Notes under the pieces: model-generated
Told to the model about the DNA's origin: nothing
The model's database searches: none
What the model saw: only the letters and a program-made list of their open reading frames with translations
Shown: piece after piece, positions 23,763-31,106 of the stretch
How the letters are laid out: every line of letters starts with the position of its first letter
How positions within the stretch are numbered: position 1 is the stretch's first letter
Translations under genes and position numbers: made by a program
DNA from: JBEKYD01 sp049509915
Lineage (GTDB): Bacteria; Acidobacteriota; Terriglobia; Bryobacterales; Bryobacteraceae
Reading direction: 5' to 3'
DNA: 35,907 bases
Assembly (NCBI GenBank): GCA_049509915.1
Contig: JBEKZL010000035.1
Coordinates: 1-35,907, forward strand

Positions 23763-25040
23763 TCAACTACCCGCTTCGCCGGCCTTGGGAGCGTAGGTTA
23801 CCCGGATCATGAGCAGATAAGAAAGTACACCCACCAGCAGTACGACCAGAATCGCCACCATGGGAGCGTCGTAACTTCCTGTCTTCTGCAACAGCCAGCC
23901 CGTGAGGATCGGAGCGGCGATGCCGGCCAGACTGCACGAGCAGTTCTGAATGCCGGAAATCCGCCCGATAGCCGCCCCCGGAATCAGCGTTTGGGTGAGC
24001 GCCCAGTAGTTGGCGGTTGCCAATCCCAGCCCGGAGAGCGAGACCACCGCGAACAGCAGCGCCGTATCGAGCGAAGCCGCTCGGGCGCCGATCAGTTCCG
24101 TGCAGGCGATCGAAAAACCGGCGATCGTGAAGCACTTTCGAACAGTCACCGGGCTATATCCACGCCCTATCAACCGGTCCGCCGCCCATCCCGCCAGCGT
24201 AGCCACGATGGCCATGCCGCCGAAACTGAAGAAGACGAACAGACCCATCTTACTAAGGCTGAGATGACGCCTTTCCATGAAATAAGCCGGCATCCACGTC
24301 ATGCAGAAGTAGACGAAGTACATGTAACAGAACGACGCGATGACAGTGCCCCAAGTCACCGGACTCGCCATAATCCGTCCAAATGGGATGGGCCTTCCAC
24401 CATCTTTCTTCACGGCCGCCCGCTCGAGTTGCCGGTCGTCGTTGCGAACCAGTAACAGCCAGGGTGCCAGCCATATCAGGCCGCCCATTCCGATCAGCAC
24501 GAACATCAGGCGCCAGTCGTACATGCCGATCAGCCAGGCGGCCAGCGGCGTTCCGATAGCCGGCCCGATCTTGGTGCCCGTCATGTAGAGACCGACCGCC
24601 AGGCCGCGTTCTTTCTCGGCGAAGTGGTATCGTATCCAGCGGTAGCTTGCCGGGGCCACCACCGCCTGGCCGGCGCCCAAAAGAACCTGCACCAGGATCA
24701 ACTGCGGGATCGAGCGGGTGAAGGCCGTACTCGCCGACGCCAGGCACCAGATCGTGAAACCTACGAAATAGGGGAACTTGACGCCGTATCGGTCCACCAC
24801 AAAGCCGGCCGGTATCTGCAACACGGCGTAAGTCCAGAAGAACGCCGAGTTCAGCACTCCCCGATCGGTCAGGGTCAGATGAAAGGTACGGATAAACGCC
24901 GGCAGTGCCAGCGGAACCGACAGGGCGGACCGCGACACATAAGCGATGATCATGCCGAGACTCAGTACCCCGATGACCATCCAGCGCACCGGCGGGCTAT
25001 CGCCTCGAACGGATTCTGTTGGAGTAATTGTGCCGGTCAT
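23763..25040 (-). CDS. MFS transporter, ACS-type (sugar acid / organic anion symporter)
   Basis: A 425-residue twelve-helix MFS transporter. The N-terminal half shows SRSALSVPLALP, FFWTYAVLQIPAGFVVDRYG, LGAGQAVVAPASYRWI and FAEKERGLAVGLYMTGTKIGP, characteristic of the anion:cation symporter family that imports hexuronates, glucarate or galactonate with protons. The C-terminal half shows AIGRISGIQNCSCSLAGIAAP. Its partner genes (mannonate-dehydratase-like, aldolase nearby) support a sugar acid as cargo. ATG 25040 has AGAGGC upstream, and its stop lies three bases before the ThDP enzyme start. The preceding gene is a frameshifted remnant about 150 bp away. Confidence 0.9.
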   Translation of the reverse strand: MTGTITPTESVRGDSPPVRWMVIGVLSLGMIIAYVSRSALSVPLALPAFIRTFHLTLTDRGVLNSAFFWTYAVLQIPAGFVVDRYGVKFPYFVGFTIWCLASASTAFTRSIPQLILVQVLLGAGQAVVAPASYRWIRYHFAEKERGLAVGLYMTGTKIGPAIGTPLAAWLIGMYDWRLMFVLIGMGGLIWLAPWLLLVRNDDRQLERAAVKKDGGRPIPFGRIMASPVTWGTVIASFCYMYFVYFCMTWMPAYFMERRHLSLSKMGLFVFFSFGGMAIVATLAGWAADRLIGRGYSPVTVRKCFTIAGFSIACTELIGARAASLDTALLFAVVSLSGLGLATANYWALTQTLIPGAAIGRISGIQNCSCSLAGIAAPILTGWLLQKTGSYDAPMVAILVVLLVGVLSYLLMIRVTYAPKAGEAGS

Positions 25041-25191
25041 AGAGTGCCTCTGTCAGTTAGCCGACGTCGCTTTCCATGCTCGTGAGAGCCTTGAGCGCTA
25101 AAATTCTAACACACAGGGATCATCGATCGGCAACGACCCACCTGTCGGGTGCCACACGGTTTCCACCGAAGCGCCGCCGAAAAACGATCCG

Positions 25192-26281
25192 TCAGCTCAT
25201 CTGGTCCACCGCCTGAATCAGCGCGCGGATATAACCGAAACAGAAGGCAAACGACTGTTGTCCGCCGGGATCGCCGGGAGCTTGCGGCACGTGGTCAGGC
25301 ATCAGCATGCCGGAATAGTCGACCTCTTTGTAAACCTGGATGGCCTTTACGAAGTCGACATCGCCCTCATCCGGGTATACCTCGACGAACTCGTCGCGAT
25401 GGCCGCGGATATTGCGGAAGTGGACGTTGAAGATCTTCTTCCGCTCGCCGAAATAGCGGATGACGTCCAAAATCTCTTTGCCGGGGTCCTGGAGCATCTC
25501 CGATACCGTGCCTTGGCAGAAGTTGAGCCCGTGATAAGGACTCTCCTTGATGGAGATGAACCTCTTTAGTCCGTCCACTGTCCCGAGCACGCGGTCCACG
25601 CCCTGATAACCTTCCGGCGGCACGCCTGGGTCTTGCGGGTGGCACGCCATACGGACGTTATACTCGTCCGCGACCGGGATGACGCGATCGAGGACGTAGG
25701 TGATGCGCTCCCAAAACCTATCGGCAGTCACTCGGCGCGCGCGTGAGCGGCGTCTCGGGATGAGCTGCCTTAAGACTCCATGCGCTGTATGTGGCGTCGC
25801 CGCGCCCCGGCACGCGGCCCGTACGAAGCACGCCCAGAATGCTCATGTTGTACTTAATTCCCGGTATCCCAGCCGCGGCGCAGTTCTTGATCATGGTCTG
25901 CATCGCTTCGATATCACGGTCCCGTTCGGGACTTTCCGCCAGCATGATTGCCGGGTGCCGTTCGCGATCGATATGGCCCGATGCTAGAAACGGCGGCGTA
26001 ACCAGGTCATAGCTGATCCCGTTCTTTTCCGCTCCATCGCGGGCGGTCTTGAGTTCGTCCACGGTGGCATACAACCGCCCCTCCGCGATGGGCGGCGGTC
26101 CGCCGACATTCTTGACGCCGAAGCGGGCCAAGCTTTTCAAACGCGCATCGTCCAGCCGCGTGTCGGTTCCGAGCTTCATGAGAGCGCGCTTGGCCGGCGC
26201 GGCGAAGGCGGTCTCAGTTGTCGGGCCATTGGAAAGCGCCATGGCGGCGCCGGACGACGAAATAAACTGCCTTCGATTCAT
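25192..26281 (-). pseudogene. Mannonate-dehydratase-like TIM barrel, frameshifted
   Basis: Two adjacent frames together encode one protein. The first (from ATG 26281) begins with a Tat signal (NRRQFISSSGAAMA) and covers a barrel N-terminus with CAAAGIPGIKYNMSILGVL and GRGDATYSAWSL. It shifts and stops at ~25718. The second (to 25192) continues with TADRFWERITYVLDRVIPV, CHPQDPGVP, ESPYHGLNFCQGT, NVHFRNIRG and MLMPDHVP, all UxuA-type blocks with metal ligands. The join falls on a CG-dinucleotide run at 25736-25743; adding one CG restores a continuous frame. UxuA converts D-mannonate to 2-keto-3-deoxygluconate, but Tat-tagged relatives may act on other sugar acids. GAGG precedes the start. A sequencing error is the alternative explanation. 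Confidence 0.85.
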
Positions 26282-26347
26282 GATCGGACCTCGCACATTA
26301 CTTCAGTTGTCGGATTTGCGCCCAATTGGTCCCGCACCTGCCTGATT

Positions 26348-27040
26348 TCAGGAAAAAGCGAATAGCTTTTGGGAGGTGAGGCCGCGTATCTTAGCCCGTT
26401 CAGGCTCGGGCGCGAAGTCGAACATCACGTCAAACAACTGCTTGGCGCGGTCAAGCTCCGCCATGTTGTAGCCCAGTTCTCCCCAAATCATCCGATCGGC
26501 TCCGCATGCCTCGTAGACCCGCATCTGGATGGAGAGACCCAGTTCGTGCGCGGCGCGCCAGCTCAGCGCCATCCGCGGATCTCTCAGATCCCGGTCCCGG
26601 ATGGCGCCGGTCACCGTGGAAGGGGTCCCCGCCGGGCGAACCTCATGGATCCTCAGGGCCACAATCCGCCCTGGATTCCTGCGGACCAGCGCCTGCAGGC
26701 GTTTCGGCGTTTCGGGATCGATTGGATCAAAGAGGCACGTGCCTTTGAAGAAGCCGCCGAAAGGCTCGCGGGTCAGGCAGTATTCCAGGTAGCGATGATC
26801 ATCTTGATAAGGCTCCGGGTGAACGATAACGGCATGATCGAGCCTCGCCTCCCGAGCGAATTCCACATAGTCTTCCACCGGCGCGGGACGGGGCTTGTAG
26901 GCTGCGCTGTTGTAAGGGAACCGGTCCGAATCGTTGGCGAACAGATGAACATGCGATTCGATCAATGTCCCTTCAGGGCGCGCAGCCTGCGCCCAGGGAG
27001 CCAGGACCGTGCCCGCCATCCACTCTCGTCGGGAAATCAT
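26348..27040 (-). CDS. Amidohydrolase-2-like protein with internal deletion
   Basis: The protein is 230 residues; family members are usually about 290-300. The N-terminus has a Tat-like signal (SRREWMAGTVLAPWAQA), then the metal motif ESHVHLF, DHAVIVHPEPYQDD and FKGTCLFDP. The C-terminus has GADRMIWGELGYNMAEL and AKIRGLTSQKLF. Between LSIQM and RVYEACG, at about 26520, roughly 60 residues expected in the family are absent. Those normally contain the His after IQM (MHF-type), the LDHxG block and a YMKxSG segment. The frame is preserved but active-site residues are missing, so activity is unlikely. The start is eight bases after the receptor remnant's stop, and no good ribosome-binding site is present. 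It is effectively a decayed gene of the same operon. Confidence 0.75.
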   Translation of the reverse strand: MISRREWMAGTVLAPWAQAARPEGTLIESHVHLFANDSDRFPYNSAAYKPRPAPVEDYVEFAREARLDHAVIVHPEPYQDDHRYLEYCLTREPFGGFFKGTCLFDPIDPETPKRLQALVRRNPGRIVALRIHEVRPAGTPSTVTGAIRDRDLRDPRMALSWRAAHELGLSIQMRVYEACGADRMIWGELGYNMAELDRAKQLFDVMFDFAPEPERAKIRGLTSQKLFAFS

Positions 27041-27047
27041 ATGCCCG

Positions 27048-27912
27048 TCAGAACCCCAACCGCAGGCCAAATCGGAGCATTCGCTGGTCGATGCCTTCGC
27101 GGCCGGTTCCTTGCGTGGCAGTGATCGTCATGAATGCGGAGGTGCCGGCGCTTCCGTTTGGAGTCGCGAAATTGGGGTGATTCGTCGTGTTGAACGATTC
27201 GGCGCGGAACTGCAGCGAAAATTTCTCGTGGATGAGGAATTCCCGGAAAAGGGACAAATTCAAATTAAGGACATGCGTACCTGGGCCATCGAGCACCAGC
27301 CAACCGGCCGTGCCGAATCGGACCTGAGTGACCTGGGCGAACGCATTCGGATTGTAATACGGATGCCCGGAGCCGACACCTCCGAGTTCGGCTACGGTGG
27401 GAAGGATCTGATCCGCCCGTTGCGTGCTGCCCGGGGCATTAACTGACGTTCCCGGCGCCGTAACGTTGAATGGCGCACCCGAATACAGGCTGAGCAAGCC
27501 ATTGACCCGCCAGCCGCCGAGCAGCATCGAGGCGATGCCAGTCTTAGCGAACGTCTTGGTGCGGCCGAACGGCAACTCGGCGACACTCTCGACCTCCACA
27601 TTGTGAGTGTGATCGAGGTCGGTGCGAGCGTAGTTGAGGAGGTTGTAGCCGGGCGCCTGGATTAGTGGGGCACCGTCGCCATTGTCGTTGCCGGCGATGC
27701 CCATGCCCTTCGAAAAGGTGTAGTTGACGCCGACCTGATAACCGGAAGCGAAATTGCGCTGGAGGCGGGACTGTAACGCGTCGTACTTGTAAGTCCCCAA
27801 CCCAGTGATCTGATTCGTGTACGCCGTGCGGCCGTACGCGCCTGTCTGGCAGACTCAATCGCCCTCCTCAGGCCCGGCGGTAACAATCCTCCGGCGTTCG
27901 GGCTGACGGTAA
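27048..27912 (-). pseudogene. TonB-dependent receptor, C-terminal remnant
   Basis: Only about the last 270 residues of an Oar-type receptor remain. The readable 250-codon part (to 27800) shows YDALQSRLQRNFASGYQVG, VNYTFSKGMG, ELPFGRTK, LGGWRVNGLLSLYSGAPFNV, FSLQFRAESFNTTNHPNF and the terminal RFGLRLGF. A complete receptor would need about 800 more residues (signal, regulatory domain, plug, early barrel), and these are absent. Just upstream the homology changes frame: GGLLPPGLRRAIESARQ is read in one frame and TGAYGRTAYTNQITG in the other. The switch lies at ~27847-27853, where loss of one 4-bp unit from an AGACAGACAG-type repeat would explain it. In-frame stops lie on both sides. The original promoter survives at 27923-27951. 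Confidence 0.8.
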
Positions 27913-27922
27913 CCTTGCGTGA

Positions 27923-27951
27923 ATTTTATTACGGTCGAAATCGGCTGTCAA
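27923..27951 (-). promoter_or_regulatory. Near-consensus sigma-70 promoter of the decayed operon
   Basis: On the minus strand TTGACA (27946-27951), a 17-bp spacer and TAAAAT (27923-27928) form an almost ideal housekeeping promoter. Transcription would begin near 27916 and run directly into the receptor remnant, then the amidohydrolase, dehydratase remnant, transporter and ThDP enzyme. Confidence 0.8.
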
Positions 27952-27997
27952 GCATGTCATGTGCGAATTACGCGAGGACTGTTCGGGCTGCCGCAAG

Positions 27998-28013
27998 TGT
28001 GAATATTCTCACA
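27998..28013. promoter_or_regulatory. CRP/FNR-family site TGTGA-N6-TCACA
   Basis: TGTGAATATTCTCACA has both half-sites of the CRP consensus exactly, with the correct 6-bp spacer. Its centre is about 89-90 bp upstream of the predicted start of the leftward promoter, near the -92.5 position used by class I CRP activation. Carbon-source control of the operon is inferred. Confidence 0.55.
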
Positions 28014-28100
28014 GAAGTGATGCCGTACTCCATATTGCGGCCGTTTGGAGGCGGGATAGGCAGAATTCTGCGAACTAACGTTCATCCCGTAGCCATAAAC

Positions 28101-28901
28101 TCATTTGGCAAGCAGAGCGGACCGTTGCTTGGCTTGCGCTGCCAGTTTCTCGGCGCCGCGGGCGAGGATTCCGACGTCGCTGCCGACAGCCACAAAAGTG
28201 AAACCGGATTCCAAGTATCGCGCCGCTTCGTCGGGATCGGAGGTCAGGATGCCCGCCGCTTTGCCTGCGGCGCGAATGCGGGCACAGCCGTCGGCAATGG
28301 CGGTCTGAACCTCCGGATGGCGCGGATTGGCGAGATGGCCGAAATCCGCGGCGAGGTCGCTCGGCCCGATGAAAATCCCATCCACGCCCTCCACCGAGGC
28401 GATGGCTTCGATTTCCCCGAGAGCCGTCCGCGTCTCTACCTGGACGAGCACGCAGGTGCTCTCGTGGGCGGTGCGATGATAGTCGGCCACCCTGCCGTAG
28501 CGATTCGCCCGCGGCGCCACCGCTACGCCCCGGATGCCGCGCGGAGGATAGCGGGTTGCCGCGACCGCGCGCCGCGCCTCTTCGCCGTTCTGCACGAACG
28601 GAACCAGAAGCGCCCGCGCACCCACGTCCAGAATTCGCTTGATCAGCACGGCGTCGTTCCAGGCGCAACGCACCACTGGTTCCGCGGTCCCGTTCGACAT
28701 GGCCTGCAACTGGGATAAGAGCCCCGGAATTTCGTTGGGAGCGTGCTCGGTATCGATGACGATCCAGTCGAAACCGGCGCCCGCAATAATCTCGGAGGCG
28801 ATATTACTGCAAAGACCACTCCACAGCCCGATCTGCGGCTGGCCGGCGCCGAGCGCGGCTTTGAACAGATTCGGAGGCACGGAGGCGGGAGCGTAGGCCA
28901 T
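28101..28901 (-). CDS. HpcH/HpaI family aldolase
   Basis: A 266-residue class II aldolase of the HpcH/HpaI/GarL family. Residues typical of the active site are visible: IVIDTEHAPNE with the general-base His, VQVETRTALGEI with the metal-ligand Glu, and IFIGPSDLAADFG with the metal-ligand Asp. These enzymes cleave 2-keto-3-deoxy acids (for example 2-keto-3-deoxyglucarate) to pyruvate or tartronate semialdehyde plus an aldehyde. The neighbouring operon contains a mannonate-dehydratase-like gene and a sugar-acid transporter, so a role in the same pathway is reasonable. ATG 28901 follows AGAGGAAATCG; the frame is open 23 codons further without a signal. It is transcribed in the same direction but separated from the decayed operon by that operon's own promoter. 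Confidence 0.92.
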   Translation of the reverse strand: MAYAPASVPPNLFKAALGAGQPQIGLWSGLCSNIASEIIAGAGFDWIVIDTEHAPNEIPGLLSQLQAMSNGTAEPVVRCAWNDAVLIKRILDVGARALLVPFVQNGEEARRAVAATRYPPRGIRGVAVAPRANRYGRVADYHRTAHESTCVLVQVETRTALGEIEAIASVEGVDGIFIGPSDLAADFGHLANPRHPEVQTAIADGCARIRAAGKAAGILTSDPDEAARYLESGFTFVAVGSDVGILARGAEKLAAQAKQRSALLAK

Positions 28902-29067
28902 CGATTTCCTCTCAGCGTCAAATTTTGCAATCGTACCAAGCGCACCGGAGTGCCGCGTCCGGAAAGCCACGGGTACCCCGGCGGATCGATGGGAAACTAG
29001 ATCGATGCGCTTTCATTCTCAGCCATCATACAACGCCACATGGTCCGCCGCATCGTCCTCGAACCCG

Positions 29068-30123
29068 TCAGCCGCCGGGGCGCCAGAAGCCCGGAATCGA
29101 GCATTGGCAATCTGGACAAGCGCCGTCCCTGGTCAATCGATTCCGGAGGACCAGGAAGCCGCGCCGTTCCACCACGAGTGTCCGACAATTCGGACAATTC
29201 GTATTCTCGAGATCACCTACGCCGCCCGGAACGTTCCCGGCGTAAACGTAGCGCAGTCCCGCCGCGCGCCCGATTGCGGCGGCGCGCTCCAGCATGGCTG
29301 CGGTGGTGTTGCCCGGCCCGGTCATCTTGTAATCGCGGTGAAACGCCGTAACATGCCAGGGGACGTCCGGAGAGATGCCGGCCAGGAAACCCGCCAACCC
29401 TTCCAGTTCCGCCTGCGAATCGTTGAACCCCGGCACCACCAGGGTGACGACTTCCAGCCAGAACCCCATGCGGTGGATTCGCGCGATCGAATCGAGGACC
29501 GGTTCGAGACGCCCGCCCAACTCGCGATAGCGGCGCCGGTCGGAGCTCTTCAGATCCACCTTGTAGAGATCCACCCAGGGGCGCAGATACTCGAGCACCT
29601 GGGGAGTGGCGTTCCCGTTGGAGACGTATCCGGTGGCGAGGCCGGCCTGGCGGGCTTCGCGGAAGACGGCCACCGCCCATTCGCTCGCGATCAGCGGCTC
29701 GTTGTAAGTGCTGACGATCGACGAGGCGTTCCGCAGCAGCGCCAGACTGACAATCCCGGCCGGTTCGATCTCACGAAAATCGAGCGTCGAGCCCGGCTCG
29801 CGCAACGCCTGAGAACTCACCCAGTTCTGGCAGTAGCCGCAGTGCAAGTCGCAGCCGAGCATGCCGAAACTGAGCGCGCGCGTTCCCGGCAGGGCGTGGA
29901 AAAACGGCTTCTTTTCAATCGGATCGCACGCCAAGGCGTTGACGTACCCGTAGGGAACCAGCAACTTGCCGCCGCCATTGAACCGGACTTTGCAGACACC
30001 GGCAAACCCGGAAGAGATCCGGCAGCAGTGGCCGCAGGCGTGGCAACGAATGCGGTTCCCGTCCAGCGGTTCGTATAAATCGCCTTCGCGCGTGTGCCAA
30101 GCGAGCTGTTCGGCCAGCGCCAT
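29068..30123 (-). CDS. amrS: AmmeMemoRadiSam system radical SAM enzyme AmrS
   Basis: A 351-residue radical SAM protein. The cluster motif is GCDLHCGYCQNW (Cys91, Cys95, Cys98; CX3CX2C). An N-terminal Cys-rich module (CHACGHCC ... GVC) and ACDPIEKKPFFHALPG precede it. SFGMLGC, STYNEPLI, GYVSNGNATP, VDLYKVDLKS and WHVTAFHRDYKM are AmrS hallmarks. The C-terminus carries two further CPxC pairs (CPNC, CPDC), a likely zinc or second metal site. AmrS normally occurs with AmrA (AMMECR1) and AmrB (Memo); neither is in the window. Its role remains undefined; it resembles pyruvate-formate-lyase activating enzymes. An IS remnant lies immediately upstream, so its own promoter region may have been disturbed. 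Confidence 0.92.
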   Translation of the reverse strand: MALAEQLAWHTREGDLYEPLDGNRIRCHACGHCCRISSGFAGVCKVRFNGGGKLLVPYGYVNALACDPIEKKPFFHALPGTRALSFGMLGCDLHCGYCQNWVSSQALREPGSTLDFREIEPAGIVSLALLRNASSIVSTYNEPLIASEWAVAVFREARQAGLATGYVSNGNATPQVLEYLRPWVDLYKVDLKSSDRRRYRELGGRLEPVLDSIARIHRMGFWLEVVTLVVPGFNDSQAELEGLAGFLAGISPDVPWHVTAFHRDYKMTGPGNTTAAMLERAAAIGRAAGLRYVYAGNVPGGVGDLENTNCPNCRTLVVERRGFLVLRNRLTRDGACPDCQCSIPGFWRPGG

Positions 30124-30143
30124 GCTCGCGATCCACTTTCATT

Positions 30144-30314
30144 CTAGCCCGGATTGTGCCGCACCGGACCTGGCACGTCCAGGGAGCGGGCCGCCTGAAG
30201 CAACAGGGAAATCCCGGCATAGGCAGTCACGCATTCTTCTAATGGCTCTGGATCGAGCTGAAACAGAAACTCGCCTTCAGCGGGCGATGGCTTCTGCTTG
30301 CGAGGAATCGCCAT
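30144..30314 (-). pseudogene. Transposase N-terminal remnant (IS1380/IS4-like)
   Basis: From ATG 30314, 56 codons read MAIPRKQKPSPAEGEFLFQL, then EECVTAYAGISLLLQAARSL and DVPGPVRHNPG before a TAG. The layout (short basic N-terminus, then a TAYAGIPLL-like helix and RSL-type motif) matches the beginning of IS1380/IS4-type transposases of Acidobacteriota, to my recollection. The catalytic DDE domain is missing. The family name is tentative. The remnant fills the gap between amrS and ubiE/menG. Confidence 0.55.
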
Positions 30315-30357
30315 CGCGCATCGAATAGCAATCCAGCAGGGACAGAAGGGCTGATCG

Positions 30358-30386
30358 CTGAAAGCCGACCGCTTTTTTAGTACAAT
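30358..30386 (+). promoter_or_regulatory. Promoter of the ubiE/menG gene
   Basis: CTGAAA (30358-30363), a 17-bp spacer and TACAAT (30381-30386) form a reasonable sigma-70 promoter. Transcription would begin near 30393, only about five bases before the GTG start. This implies a nearly leaderless transcript or a start at the in-frame ATG 30431. Confidence 0.5.
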
Positions 30387-30397
30387 TCGACTCAAAC

Positions 30398-31096
30398 GTG
30401 AAACCTATCGAACAGCAGGACCCTCGTCTGATGCGGAACATGTTTCGTACCATCGCGCCGCGCTACGATTTCATCACCCGCGCCTTTTCCTATGGCATGG
30501 ATAAGAGCTGGAAACGGCTGGGCGTGGCGCGCGCCCGCTTGCCCAAAGCGCCGCTGGTGCTCGACCTGGCCTCCGGAACCGGCGATTTTTCCCTCCTGGT
30601 GGAAAAACAATGTCCCGGCGCGCGCCCGGTGGCCGTCGACATCACCGAGCGCATGCTGGTGTTGGCCATGGAGCGCGGCGTCGAACGCGCCGCCTGCGGC
30701 GATGCCGGAGCGCTACCCTTCGCCGATAGCACCTTCGATGGCGTGTTCGTGGGCTACGGCCTGCGTAATTTTCCCGACCTGGCCGAAGCCGTGCGCGAAA
30801 TCGAGCGCGTCACCCGGCCGGGAGGGCTGCTGGTGAGCCTGGATTTCTTTCTACCCGCCAACCGCCTGCTCCGCCGCCTGTACCTGGCCTACCTGTACGC
30901 TCAAGGTGCGTTCTGGGGCTACCTACTGCATGGCCGCCCGCGAATCTACACCTATATTCCCGATTCGCTGGCCAGCTTTATTTCCATCGACGATTTTTCC
31001 TCGCTTCTGCGCCGCTCCGGTTACTCCAGCGTGGATGCGCGCCGTTACCTGATGGGCGGCATTGGCCTGCATTGGGCCGCCAAAGCCGAGGTCTGA
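30398..31096 (+). CDS. ubiE: Demethylmenaquinone/ubiquinone methyltransferase UbiE/MenG
   Basis: A 232-residue SAM-dependent methyltransferase. YDFITRAFSYGMDKSWKR, LDLASGTGDFS (SAM-binding loop) and VGYGLRNFPDLAEAVREI are the diagnostic UbiE/COQ5 blocks. The C-terminal YTYIPDSLASF corresponds to the usual YxYLPxSxxxF signature. The enzyme methylates demethylmenaquinone, most likely menaquinone here since that is the usual quinone of Acidobacteriota. GTG 30398 gives a short N-terminal extension; ATG 30431 (MRNMFRTIAPRYD) is an alternative. Neither has a Shine-Dalgarno, and the promoter lies very close. The CPBP protease gene begins 10 bp after its stop, so the two may form an operon. Confidence 0.93.
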   Translation: MKPIEQQDPRLMRNMFRTIAPRYDFITRAFSYGMDKSWKRLGVARARLPKAPLVLDLASGTGDFSLLVEKQCPGARPVAVDITERMLVLAMERGVERAACGDAGALPFADSTFDGVFVGYGLRNFPDLAEAVREIERVTRPGGLLVSLDFFLPANRLLRRLYLAYLYAQGAFWGYLLHGRPRIYTYIPDSLASFISIDDFSSLLRRSGYSSVDARRYLMGGIGLHWAAKAEV

Positions 31097-31106
31097 GGCA
31101 GGTCTC

